Shown here piece after piece: positions 7,574 to 16,405 of a stretch of DNA of 64,000 nucleotides (within the stretch, counting starts at the first letter, position 1; every line of letters starts with the position of its first letter). The translations under genes and the position numbers were made by a program. The notes beneath the pieces are model-generated. The model saw nothing but the letters and a program-made list of their open reading frames with translations. It did not search any database and was not told the origin of the DNA. The stretch is taken from the NCBI RefSeq assembly GCF_007991495.1, contig NZ_BJYL01000003.1, positions 62,001-126,000 on the forward strand, read 5' to 3'. Origin of the DNA: Sporosarcina luteola. GTDB lineage: Bacteria; Bacillota; Bacilli; Bacillales_A; Planococcaceae.

Positions 7574-9022
7574 ATGGCCCGGACAACAATAGAACCTTTC
7601 TATCATGAAAGAGTAACTTTATTCAACCGCAATCATCCGATCGTGGCAGAAGAATACGACTTGAAGAACAGCTATCTTGCCTTAATGGAATCAGCGTTAA
7701 GGCAGGAGAAGGAATTTGAACCATATATTCAAGCAACCATGAAAGTCTACAAACAGCGTTTTTCTTTCGGTGATGAACATCAAGGAAACGCTACTGATAA
7801 TGTTGAAGCGACTTCCGACCTGCTTGCACATGTAAAAAGAATACGGAAAACTCGCTATTCTTTTGAAGGGTGGCGAATACGCAAGCGGAACTATAAATAT
7901 ACCTTCGTTGCAAATGCCTTGTTCATGGCAAAGCAACCTGATCGGACGGTGGCGTCTTCCTTTTTTAAAGAGTTGGTGGAAGGTTTGAAGATCAAGGATG
8001 AGGAACTGGAACAGATCATTCGTTTTGTTGAAAAGGTGAATGCTGGTGATTTTCAAGGGGCGACTAGCTTGATAGAAACGGCTAAGCCTTTAAGGACGTT
8101 GCCATACTTCCTCTCCGAACTCGAAAATCATTCATTAAAAGAGAAGCAGTCGAATAGCTATGTCCTTATCATGGCGACGATGAGTGCCGGGAAATCAACA
8201 TTCAGTAATAGCTTGATCGGCAGGGACTTCCTTCCAACTAAAAATGAGGCATGTACCGCCAAAATTATTTCATTGGAAAATGAAGAGGATTTACCGTTTT
8301 TTGTAGGTTATCGTACAGGTGACCGTTTTGAGTATGAAAGTTTTATAGAGACCGATAAGTTGGCGGAATGGAATAAAATTGAGGCTCAAGAGCGGATCCA
8401 TATGAAAGGAAGTCTTTTCCCGGGTGAGTTCTCCGATTTGAATGTTACCTTAATTGATACGCCTGGAACGAATAATTCCGGAGATCGAACTCACTCGACA
8501 ATCACGTTGGATCGTTTGAAGGAAAAGAACTACGATCATATTTACTACGTTCTGAATGCCACCAATATGGCTGCGGATGATGACCGGGCTTTATTGAAAA
8601 GGGTTCTAGAGCACATCCCGGAAGACAGATGGGAGCAAGACATTACATTCATCGTGAACAAAGTGGATGAACTCGATATCGAAGCGGGGGAATCCATTGA
8701 TGATTTCATGCAAAGCGCTACCACTTATTTGAGTGCGTTAGGCATCGATCATCCATGTCTGATTCCGTATTCGGCATATGCGGCCAAGTTGTTTCAGATG
8801 GAAGAGAATGGCCAGCAGCTTACGAGAAAAGAGAGAAGGGATTTTAATTCTCTTTTTGAGCTGTTTTTGGAAGAGGCCTATGCATTACCGAAATATGCGA
8901 CCAAGAACACAGCGGAAGTCAAACTGCCTGACACAGATATACAACGAGCATTGCAAAACTGCGGTTATTACACAGTGATGGCTAGTATGAAAGATATTTC
9001 TATGAAAAAGAAGGAGATATAA
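7574..9022 (+). CDS. Dynamin-like GTPase 1, lacking a long stalk
   Basis: The 482-residue protein has about 195 helical residues, then a dynamin-type G domain: G1 MSAGKST (203-209), switch T in NEACTAKI, G3 DTPGTNNSGD (about 295) and G4 NKVD (about 361). The chain ends about 120 residues after G4, so the long helical stalk of classical bacterial dynamins is missing from the C-terminus. It shares GRDFLPTKNEACTAKI with the next protein (GRDLMPSKNEACTAKI), showing paralogy. Start abuts the WYL stop; the next gene begins 3 bases after its stop. Paired dynamins usually form hetero-oligomers on membranes; this is inferred. Confidence 0.9.
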   Translation: MARTTIEPFYHERVTLFNRNHPIVAEEYDLKNSYLALMESALRQEKEFEPYIQATMKVYKQRFSFGDEHQGNATDNVEATSDLLAHVKRIRKTRYSFEGWRIRKRNYKYTFVANALFMAKQPDRTVASSFFKELVEGLKIKDEELEQIIRFVEKVNAGDFQGATSLIETAKPLRTLPYFLSELENHSLKEKQSNSYVLIMATMSAGKSTFSNSLIGRDFLPTKNEACTAKIISLENEEDLPFFVGYRTGDRFEYESFIETDKLAEWNKIEAQERIHMKGSLFPGEFSDLNVTLIDTPGTNNSGDRTHSTITLDRLKEKNYDHIYYVLNATNMAADDDRALLKRVLEHIPEDRWEQDITFIVNKVDELDIEAGESIDDFMQSATTYLSALGIDHPCLIPYSAYAAKLFQMEENGQQLTRKERRDFNSLFELFLEEAYALPKYATKNTAEVKLPDTDIQRALQNCGYYTVMASMKDISMKKKEI

Positions 9023-9025
9023 ATT

Positions 9026-11320
9026 ATGGTTAAAATATGGATGAAATACAACCCTTATAAAGTGGAAACAAGCATTCAAATGGAAGCTATGAACATCATG
9101 GAGGAGACGAAGCTTAGCAAATTCAAAGGGGATCGTCTGCAAGTATGGATCGAAGAGTTATTTCCTTTACTTGAAGAGGTATTGAATGAATCTCAAATCC
9201 AGATCACTTTTGTCGGCATGCGCGCAGATTATGAAGATGTGGTAGCAATTCGGAATGTGTTTTGCTCAGAACACAGCGATATGATGATTGAACTCGAACA
9301 CGTTCCTGTCCAAGAAGCGTCGGATAAATTCACTGAACTAGAAGACCTAGTCGACATGATGCAGGAAGGACCGTTTGAAGCGCTTCGTGACCCTAAAATC
9401 CGGCATAATTTTGATAAGGCGTTGAATAGTGAGTTTGAAATTGCAGTGATTGCAACGATGAGTTCAGGGAAATCGACATTGATCAACTCCTTTTTAGGCC
9501 GTGATCTAATGCCGTCGAAAAACGAGGCCTGCACCGCGAAGATTTCAAGAATCCGCAATAATGATTCAATCGAAAACTTCTCAGCAGTAGCTTACGATCA
9601 AAATCATATCCCTTTTAAGTCAATCGAAGATGCAACAGTTGAAGATTTCGAGGATTTCAACGATGATCCAAAAATCGCTCTCGTTGAAATTGAAGGGAAC
9701 ATCCCGTCCATTGCGTCAGGAAAGATGAATCTCGTGTTAGTAGATACGCCAGGGCCGAATAACTCCATGGATGGAACTCACCGGGAGCACACGTTCACTG
9801 TCATTAAAAGCGATGACAAGCCGATGGTGCTCTATGTGTTGAATGCCACACAGCTTCGCACCGATGATGATTTCACATTGTTGAAAACTGTCGCTGAAGC
9901 GATGGCGGTAGGCGGTAAACAGTCGAAAGACCGTTTTATCTTCGCGGTGAATAAAGCGGATTGCTTTGACCCGGAAAAGAACGAGCATTTAAGCGATGCG
10001 ATTGAAAATGTTCGTACCTATTTGGAGCAGCACGGGATTAAAAATCCTAATATTTATCCGGTTTCCGCCCAAACGGCGAAAGTCATTCGGAAAGCACAAA
10101 ATAACTATGATTTGACACGTCATGAGCGACAATCTCTACAAGGCATCGACTTATTTTTAGAAGAAGAATCCATGCATTTGAACGAGTATGCTCCGTTAAG
10201 TCCGTCTTTAAAGGATAACATTTCCAGGAAAATCGAAGTTGCGAGGGCAAATGGGGATGAGCAAACGGAAGCGCTATATTATTCCGGAGTCCCTAGTGTG
10301 GAATCGGCTATTAATGAGTATTTGGACAAGTACGCTCTCACTTCCAAAATCACGAATGCTGTGAATACGTTTAAACGGATCGTTGAACGCGAGCAGTTCA
10401 TGCAAAATCTCCAAGAAGAGCTAGCTTCTAATGAAGAAGAGCGTAAAAATGTCCATGCAGCTATGGAGAAAATTGAAGCTCAGCTTGTAAAAGGTAATCA
10501 AGCACAGGAATTTAAGAAGAAAATCATGAAATTGGATTTTAACGTTGGTGAGTATTTTGAGGAAATCAATGAAAAAGTGTTTGGTGAAAAAATAAACGAG
10601 CTATTCGAAAAGATGCGTGATGATCGGATCCGAAAGACGGAAGCAGATATTTTATTATACAAAATGAAAAAGGATCTGGTCATACTACAAGACGACGCCA
10701 TGACTGATCTGCAAATAATCATAGACACGACATCACGTAAAAAAGCGGAACAGTATTTGAAAGAATACCAAAAATACATTGAAGGCATCATGGATTTCAA
10801 AGTGAACTCGATCAATACGGGGAATTGGGAAAAGGCGATCACTGCGGATATTCCTGACATTGATAACCTTTTAAATGATTTCGCCTATTCGGAGAGGGAG
10901 GTAGTCGGGGTCAGGAGCGTTCGGAATGAGAAAAAGAAATGGTATAAGCCATGGACATATTTCATGTCAAGAACTATCGATGAAGATGTCTACGGTGATG
11001 TGGAATACGTCAATTTACAAGAGGTTAGGGAAGAGTTTCTCGAGCCAGTCGTCGATTCCTTACGAGATAACTTTGCCAACGCACAGGAATTTATGAAAGG
11101 CGAACTTGCGAGTTTACAAACATTCTTCATCAATGAAATCGATCGTTTGGATGAAGTGATGAAGAAACGTGTTTTGGAAATTAAGGAATTAGCCGAGAAC
11201 AGGTCGGAACTTGAAGAAGAGTTAAGGCAGAAACAAAATCAGAAGGAATGGTTGGAACAATTTGTACTGAAGTTGGATTCAGTATTAGAACTCGAAGAAA
11301 GAGTGGGTGTTACACAATGA
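9026..11320 (+). CDS. Dynamin-like GTPase 2 with helical stalk
   Basis: The 764-residue partner has G1 MSSGKST (145-151), G3 DTPGPNNSMDG (about 240) and G4 NKAD (about 308), then a long helical and coiled-coil part (about 430-764) rich in E, K and Q, corresponding to stalk and assembly regions. A basic-aromatic patch KKKWYKPWTYFMS near residue 640 could touch membrane. AAGGAG lies 9 bases before the ATG. Its stop overlaps the next start (ATGA). Bacterial dynamins remodel or seal membranes, and dynamin-like GTPases occur in phage-defence systems such as Eleos; the role here is inferred from context. Confidence 0.9.
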   Translation: MVKIWMKYNPYKVETSIQMEAMNIMEETKLSKFKGDRLQVWIEELFPLLEEVLNESQIQITFVGMRADYEDVVAIRNVFCSEHSDMMIELEHVPVQEASDKFTELEDLVDMMQEGPFEALRDPKIRHNFDKALNSEFEIAVIATMSSGKSTLINSFLGRDLMPSKNEACTAKISRIRNNDSIENFSAVAYDQNHIPFKSIEDATVEDFEDFNDDPKIALVEIEGNIPSIASGKMNLVLVDTPGPNNSMDGTHREHTFTVIKSDDKPMVLYVLNATQLRTDDDFTLLKTVAEAMAVGGKQSKDRFIFAVNKADCFDPEKNEHLSDAIENVRTYLEQHGIKNPNIYPVSAQTAKVIRKAQNNYDLTRHERQSLQGIDLFLEEESMHLNEYAPLSPSLKDNISRKIEVARANGDEQTEALYYSGVPSVESAINEYLDKYALTSKITNAVNTFKRIVEREQFMQNLQEELASNEEERKNVHAAMEKIEAQLVKGNQAQEFKKKIMKLDFNVGEYFEEINEKVFGEKINELFEKMRDDRIRKTEADILLYKMKKDLVILQDDAMTDLQIIIDTTSRKKAEQYLKEYQKYIEGIMDFKVNSINTGNWEKAITADIPDIDNLLNDFAYSEREVVGVRSVRNEKKKWYKPWTYFMSRTIDEDVYGDVEYVNLQEVREEFLEPVVDSLRDNFANAQEFMKGELASLQTFFINEIDRLDEVMKKRVLEIKELAENRSELEEELRQKQNQKEWLEQFVLKLDSVLELEERVGVTQ

Positions 11321-11760
11321 CGAATAGTTTAATGCAAGCGATTGACAGCGGGGATGTCAAAAAAATACAGACGCGTCTAATGACGTATCTATCAACAAAT
11401 CCTCTTGACTCAAAGCAAGAAGTTAAACAGGCTTTACGCATGATCGACGAAAAAGAAATCGCCGTGTGGGATGAGCATGACGGCCGGGAATTTGTCGAAA
11501 GCCGTGATGAGTGGACGAAAGATTATTTTGGTAAATTGCAAGCACAGCTTATTACCAACTTTTCAAAGAAGCGCGTTGAGTATATCTTGAAAGTGGGACG
11601 CGTCGCCTATAGGGATGAGCTTAATCGTCCGGAACCCGCGAGGAAAAGTCCGTCCCGACCAACATCAAGCCAATCGAACAACAGCAATATGGGAAAGTTC
11701 ATAGGGGTGGGTCTGGCCGTAGTGGCAACAGTGGCAGTAGTCTACTGGGTAATAAAATAG
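11317..11760 (+). CDS. Small C-terminally membrane-anchored protein
   Basis: The 147-residue protein starts at ATG 11317, overlapping the dynamin-2 stop. A soluble helical domain (MTNSLMQAIDSGDVKKIQTR...) of about 105 residues is followed by a basic Ser/Pro/Asn linker (RKSPSRPTSSQSNNSN). One hydrophobic segment at the very end (FIGVGLAVVATVAVVYWVIK) makes it tail-anchored with the soluble part in the cytoplasm. No family was recognised. Its tight coupling to the dynamins suggests it is a membrane recruiter for them. Confidence 0.75.
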   Translation: MTNSLMQAIDSGDVKKIQTRLMTYLSTNPLDSKQEVKQALRMIDEKEIAVWDEHDGREFVESRDEWTKDYFGKLQAQLITNFSKKRVEYILKVGRVAYRDELNRPEPARKSPSRPTSSQSNNSNMGKFIGVGLAVVATVAVVYWVIK

Positions 11761-11786
11761 AAAGTCTGTTCACGGAGTTTTCCAGA

Positions 11787-12017
11787 ATGGTCACTATTCT
11801 TGTGGAGATGAATGGCGATATGGCAGGTCAGAATACGGAGTTGCTCTCACGTGAAATTTCATCTTTACACCGGGAAATCCGCGGGATGAAAGAAAAAGTA
11901 GCTGATCTCGAAAAGCAATATCAAGCCGAAATCCGCATCAAAGATGCTAAAATTGAGAATTTGAAAAATGAGATAAGGCAACTGGAAATGAAGGACCAAC
12001 CCCTTAAATACGATTGA
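11787..12017 (+). CDS. Short coiled-coil protein
   Basis: The 76-residue protein has a continuous heptad pattern from about residue 18 to 70 (SREISSLHREIRGMKEKVAD...). GGAG lies 9 bases before ATG 11787. The 26-base gap from the previous gene and the following hairpin make it the last gene of the dynamin subcluster. It is probably an oligomerisation or adaptor subunit; no family is assigned. Confidence 0.6.
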   Translation: MVTILVEMNGDMAGQNTELLSREISSLHREIRGMKEKVADLEKQYQAEIRIKDAKIENLKNEIRQLEMKDQPLKYD

Positions 12018-12026
12018 TGTCCAATT

Positions 12027-12072
12027 AAAAACTCCTATTTTTAACAGCTACTAGTTGAAATAGGAGTTTTAT
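12027..12072 (+). terminator. Hairpin between the dynamin subcluster and the HerA-like gene
   Basis: AAAACTCCTATTT (12028-12040) and AAATAGGAGTTTT (12058-12070) form a 13-bp stem with a 17-base loop, ending in T-rich sequence. It is probably a partial terminator that separates or tunes expression of the ATPase gene, whose ATG follows 17 bases later. Confidence 0.75.
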
Positions 12073-12088
12073 CTTAGAAGAGGTGCTT

Positions 12089-15000
12089 ATGATGAAACTC
12101 GCGATTCGGGAAGAAGAGAAATTACAGCGTTCATTTACATTGGCAGAAGAGCTTTTAGAAAGAACATATTTACATAATTTGACCAAATATGAAGTTTCGC
12201 CAATACCTGCGCATATTGCCAATATCACTGTCCGTCAAAACATCCGGCTCTTTCAGATCACGAAGATTGTCTATGATAAAAACGAAGATGTGACCGAGAA
12301 ATTAATCAATATTTATAATACTGTCGGCAGTTTAGGAAGCTCATTGGCGCTTATCATTGATAGTGATGGCAAAGAGGTGCAACTTTACATAGGAATCCGC
12401 TCGGGCAATGTGTTATCCGCACAGGATGGCCTTGAAAAAAGCTTTAAAGGGAACTTTCCCGGCACGCAGTTAAAGAACATCAGAAATTCGCAGATTGAGA
12501 CGCTGATTGATCATTTATTCACTGGAGATTTTTCGAAAGAGCAACGCACAGTGTGTAGTGTGACGGGTATTCCAGCATTCAAAGATGTAGAGCAGGATCA
12601 ATACATACAAGGGCTGGAGAAGCTGATCGATGCCATGCGAGGGGAAAAGTTTTCTGCACTTTTCTTAGCCGATGCAGTCGATTTGAATGGAGCTGAAAAA
12701 ACACGTCAAGGATATGAGGAATTGTATACGAATCTCACACCTTTCAAGGAGACGACAATCACATCAGGTCAAAATGATAGTTTCGCAGTTGTGAAAGGGA
12801 TTACTGAAGGCATTACGAATACGATTAATGATAGCATCACCAAAACACAGAGCTTTACAGAGGGGAAGACGGAAGGGTCAAGCGATTCCGTTACAGATAC
12901 GAAAGCTCCAAATATTTTGAGTGCGACCGTTAAAACGCTTTTCGGGGGCAAAGTCAGTACGGCGCAGGGGATTACGAGAAATTATAATGAAAACCAGTCG
13001 TCAACGACAGGGAATTCGACAACGGAAGGCGTTTCACGGGCAACCTCCAATACAAAAAACAGCGGGGAAACGAAAACAGAAGGCTCTTCACGCACGATGC
13101 AAGTGCAGTTTGAAAATAAAACGGTGTCCCAGCTGTTGACGAAAATCGATGAGCAACTTGACAGGTTGCGTCACGCGGAGGATTTAGGACTATGGCATTA
13201 TTCCTGTTATTTTCTTGCGGACGATGAACAAACCGCACGTGTGGCGGCAACGAATTACCAGTCACTCATCCGGGGAAATAATTCAGCACTTGAGGGGTCG
13301 AGCATAAATGTATGGAAGCCAGGGCATATTCAAAAAGATCTGCTGATGGAGTATCTATCACGTTTTAGCCATCCTTCACTCAGTCAGCAAGAAGGTCTTA
13401 ATTCGCAACTATCGAAAGTGAATGGTGGAACACTGATCAATAGCAGGGAACTCGCGATTGCTTACGGATTGCCACGAAAATCAGTGAGCGGCATTCCGGT
13501 GATCGAGACGGCAGAATTTGGCAGAAACGTCTATCGGGTTGATTTGCAGCAAGAGGATCGGACAATACGGTTAGGCAACATTTATTATATGGGGCAAAAA
13601 GAACCGACGAATGTTGAGCTGAATGTGGAAAGTCTCGCGATGCATACATTTGTGACCGGTTCAACAGGATCGGGGAAATCGAATACGATTTATAATCTCG
13701 TGAATGAATTGGATAAGCAGAATGTCCGCTTCCTCATCATTGAGCCTGCAAAGGGCGAATATAAAAACATCTTTGGTGGGAGGCCAGATGTCCGGGTGTT
13801 CGGGACAAATCCCAGCTTTGCGCCATTGCTGAAAATCAATCCATTCCGTTTTCCCGATGCCATCCATGTATTGGAGCATATCGACAGACTCATTGAAATC
13901 TTTAACGCATGTTGGCCGATGTATGCAGCAATGCCGGCAGTGTTGAGGGAGGCAGTGGAAAATGTGTATGAGGAAGCCGGATGGGATTTGGAGAAATCAA
14001 TCCATTTTGAACCGATTCCTGTCTATCCTACATTGAAACAATTGGTCATTATTTTGCCAGCCGTCATTGAGCGATCCGCCTATTCCGAAGAGGTGAAAAG
14101 TAATTATGTCGGCTCCCTTGTAACGCGTGTGAAATCATTGACAATGGGATTGGTCGGAAATATCTTCGTCGACCAAGAAGTTCCGAATGAGCACTTGTTT
14201 GACGAAAATTGCATCGTTGATTTAAGTCGCGTCGGCTCGTCTGAAACGAAGTCTTTGTTAATGGGGATTTTATTCATGCGGTTGCAGGAGCATCGGATGG
14301 CCAATAGTACCGGTATGAATAACCCGCTGCGACATATTACAGTATTAGAAGAGGCCCATCATTTATTGCGTAAAACATCTGTCACGCAATCAGACGAGGG
14401 GGCGAATTTACAAGGCAAGTCGGTGGAAATGCTCACGAACGCGATATCCGAGATGCGGACCTATGGCGAAGGATTCATCATAGCAGACCAATCCCCGAAT
14501 TTGCTGGATCCATCCGTCATCCGCAATACAAATACGAAAATTATCATGCGGCTGCCGGACGGAAATGACAGAGTCGAAGTCGGTGCCTCCGCCAGTTTGA
14601 ATGATGAGCAGCTGAATGAAATATCAAAACTTGAAACAGGAGTTGCCATTGTTTATCAAAACAACTGGTTACAACCTGTATTGTCTAAGATCGATTACTT
14701 TGGAAGTGCGATTCCATTTTCTTATTCGCATAATCCGAAACAAGCATTAAAGGAACAACGGGGAAAAATGACAAAAGTGATGCAGCTTTTATTGCGTAGC
14801 AGGCTGTCCTACAAGATTGCGTCCGATGCAAAGTATGTAGAGGAGTGCGTCGAATTCGTGGGGAAAAGTGATTTGCCAGCGTACAAAAGGTTTCAAGTTA
14901 CGTATGCACTGGAAAACCTTCTAGCTACGAATGAATTGATCTATTGGGATGAGGAACATTTCAACAAGCTTGCTCAAATCATCTCTGAACTTATCGATGG

Positions 15001-15220
15001 AGATAGACTCGTGAACTATTCAAAATCATCCTTAGATATTGTGGTGTTCACGGAGAAGTTTTTACGTGCGTTGGCTACGTATGTGGACCCCGGCAATGCA
15101 GAGCTTTCCCTGGCTGTCATGCAATGCTTGCTCTATGAATATGCGATGAAGTTTCCAAGCTTTGCGTCGTTCTATGAAGAATGGTGTGCCTATGAGATGA
15201 AAGTGAGGGAGACAATATGA
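12089..15220 (+). CDS. HerA/VirB4-like DUF87-type ATPase
   Basis: The protein has about 1043 residues. A large N-terminal region is followed by a Ser/Thr/Gly/Asn-rich linker at about 230-350 (SITKTQSFTEGKTEGSSDSV and similar), then a FtsK/HerA-type ATPase core: Walker A GSTGSGKS (524-531), Walker B TVLEEAHH (catalytic E754/E755) and a downstream IIADQSPNLLDPSVIRNTN motif, the HerA/VirB4 pattern. A helical tail of about 170 residues follows. AGAGGTG precedes ATG 12089 (ATG 12092 is equally possible). The stop overlaps the nuclease start. Such hexameric motors pump DNA or drive secretion. Context (toxin and immunity genes downstream, dynamins upstream) allows either a DNA-processing defence or a toxin-export motor. 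Confidence 0.87.
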   Translation: MMKLAIREEEKLQRSFTLAEELLERTYLHNLTKYEVSPIPAHIANITVRQNIRLFQITKIVYDKNEDVTEKLINIYNTVGSLGSSLALIIDSDGKEVQLYIGIRSGNVLSAQDGLEKSFKGNFPGTQLKNIRNSQIETLIDHLFTGDFSKEQRTVCSVTGIPAFKDVEQDQYIQGLEKLIDAMRGEKFSALFLADAVDLNGAEKTRQGYEELYTNLTPFKETTITSGQNDSFAVVKGITEGITNTINDSITKTQSFTEGKTEGSSDSVTDTKAPNILSATVKTLFGGKVSTAQGITRNYNENQSSTTGNSTTEGVSRATSNTKNSGETKTEGSSRTMQVQFENKTVSQLLTKIDEQLDRLRHAEDLGLWHYSCYFLADDEQTARVAATNYQSLIRGNNSALEGSSINVWKPGHIQKDLLMEYLSRFSHPSLSQQEGLNSQLSKVNGGTLINSRELAIAYGLPRKSVSGIPVIETAEFGRNVYRVDLQQEDRTIRLGNIYYMGQKEPTNVELNVESLAMHTFVTGSTGSGKSNTIYNLVNELDKQNVRFLIIEPAKGEYKNIFGGRPDVRVFGTNPSFAPLLKINPFRFPDAIHVLEHIDRLIEIFNACWPMYAAMPAVLREAVENVYEEAGWDLEKSIHFEPIPVYPTLKQLVIILPAVIERSAYSEEVKSNYVGSLVTRVKSLTMGLVGNIFVDQEVPNEHLFDENCIVDLSRVGSSETKSLLMGILFMRLQEHRMANSTGMNNPLRHITVLEEAHHLLRKTSVTQSDEGANLQGKSVEMLTNAISEMRTYGEGFIIADQSPNLLDPSVIRNTNTKIIMRLPDGNDRVEVGASASLNDEQLNEISKLETGVAIVYQNNWLQPVLSKIDYFGSAIPFSYSHNPKQALKEQRGKMTKVMQLLLRSRLSYKIASDAKYVEECVEFVGKSDLPAYKRFQVTYALENLLATNELIYWDEEHFNKLAQIISELIDGDRLVNYSKSSLDIVVFTEKFLRALATYVDPGNAELSLAVMQCLLYEYAMKFPSFASFYEEWCAYEMKVRETI

Positions 15221-15744
15221 TAGAAGCGGTCAGTGCCGTTGCTACCGAAGTAGTGGAAGCGAAGGAACTTGCGGAAGTTGGCAAGGAAGGTATGAATACT
15301 AAAGATTTAACACAAAAACCTGTTACGCATGTAGAAACTAGGAATAAGACGCTGGAAGGCGATCTTCATCCAATAACGGGTGTTCCTTTTGAGAGCAAAC
15401 AAGTGGAATTGCCGTCCGGCGAAACAGTTGAAGGCGTATTTCCAGAGTTTGAATCCATGCATGACGTTCAATTGAATGAGTCTCAGTACATGGATAGCGA
15501 TGCCCGGCAATTTAAAACAGCAAATGAACAGCTTGCTGAAAATGTAGCAAACGACCCTGAACTTGCAGGGAAGTTTACGGAGGATCAGCTAATGCAAATC
15601 GAAGCGGGAGACACTCCGGAAGGATATTTATGGCATCATTCCGAGGAACCTGGCGTATTGCAGCTTGTCGACAAAGACATCCACGACAAAACTGGACATA
15701 CCGGCGGTCGTTCACTCTGGGGCGGCGGCTCCGATTTTAGATGA
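15217..15744 (+). CDS. WHH-type HNH/Endo VII nuclease, toxin-like
   Basis: The 175-residue protein starts at ATG 15217, overlapping the ATPase stop. The C-terminus has the WHH nuclease signature: TPEGYLWHHSEEPGVLQLVD at 133-152 with W139, H140, H141, then KDIHDKTGHTGG, supplying the further catalytic histidines. A short N-terminal part (ITGVPFESKQVELPSGETVEG) also resembles the segment preceding the nuclease in polymorphic toxins. There is no signal peptide, LXG, WXG or Rhs delivery domain, so export must depend on another factor or it acts inside the cell. A SUKH immunity gene follows at once, the classic toxin-immunity order. Confidence 0.85.
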   Translation: MIEAVSAVATEVVEAKELAEVGKEGMNTKDLTQKPVTHVETRNKTLEGDLHPITGVPFESKQVELPSGETVEGVFPEFESMHDVQLNESQYMDSDARQFKTANEQLAENVANDPELAGKFTEDQLMQIEAGDTPEGYLWHHSEEPGVLQLVDKDIHDKTGHTGGRSLWGGGSDFR

Positions 15745-16187
15745 TGAGAGAAAGGGTGACACTGATGAAATGGGTACTTGAGAAGGAATTGAAAGATGAT
15801 CATGCAATTGAGCGCTTCGAGAAGCTGTACGGCTATAAGCTTCCGAATGATTATAAAAAAGTCGTAAAAAAGCATAACGCAGGACGGCCGAGGCCGAATG
15901 TTTTTGACACTGCTACGCGTAAGGAATTAGTCGCCAAAAGCTTGCTTTCATACGATGAAGAACATCTAGACAACATTTGGTCCACTTACCAAAACCTGAA
16001 AAACCGTTTACCTGCAAACGCATTGCCTTTCATGGGCGATCAATTCGGCAATTATATCTGTTTCATGTTCGACCCACTGGAAGACGAACCGACGATTGTA
16101 TTTTGGCAGCATGAGTTGGGAAGTGAAAGTGTACAGGTCATTGCTAGTAATTTTGAGGAGTTTTTACAAGGGTTTTATGAGATCTAA
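15741..16187 (+). CDS. SMI1/KNR4 (SUKH) family immunity protein
   Basis: The 148-residue protein has the SUKH core: IERFEKLYGYKLPNDYKKVV, then NALPFMGDQFGNYICFMFD and a C-terminal FEEFLQGFYE. SUKH proteins bind and neutralise nuclease toxins, especially HNH/WHH types. ATG 15741 overlaps the toxin stop (ATGA). ATG 15765 is a good alternative because AAAGGGTGA lies just before it. It is the likely specific antidote for the upstream nuclease. Confidence 0.88.
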   Translation: MMRERVTLMKWVLEKELKDDHAIERFEKLYGYKLPNDYKKVVKKHNAGRPRPNVFDTATRKELVAKSLLSYDEEHLDNIWSTYQNLKNRLPANALPFMGDQFGNYICFMFDPLEDEPTIVFWQHELGSESVQVIASNFEEFLQGFYEI

Positions 16188-16405
16188 ATTAAGTGGGTAC
16201 TACATCGCCGGGTGATGACATCGCATCACAATGAAGTGGTTTGTAATGCAATTACCGAGACGAACGAATTCTGGAATAATGAATACCTGTGCATTATAGT
16301 TTTAAGTAGGGTTATTAGGATTGTTCGTCGGGTGTTGGGTTAACCGACGGACGGCGATATACTTGAGTAGCAAATTTGTATGTGATGTAAGGGGGGCTTT
16401 GACAA
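16188..16405 (+). promoter_or_regulatory. Spacer before the McrBC-like pair
   Basis: No gene is seen in these 218 bases. GCATCACAATGAAGTGG at 16223 resembles one unit of the 21-bp array at 43100-43280. AAGGGGGGC precedes the McrB-like ATG. The gap suggests that the pair has its own promoter and may be a separate module. Confidence 0.35.

Noticed and set aside
9229..9558. Minus-strand frame inside dynamin 2
   Set aside because: It is antisense to conserved GTPase motifs and lacks start signals.
12921..13265. Open frames in both directions inside the Ser/Thr-rich linker of the HerA-like gene
   Set aside because: Low-complexity coding sequence produces long chance frames; no ribosome sites were found.
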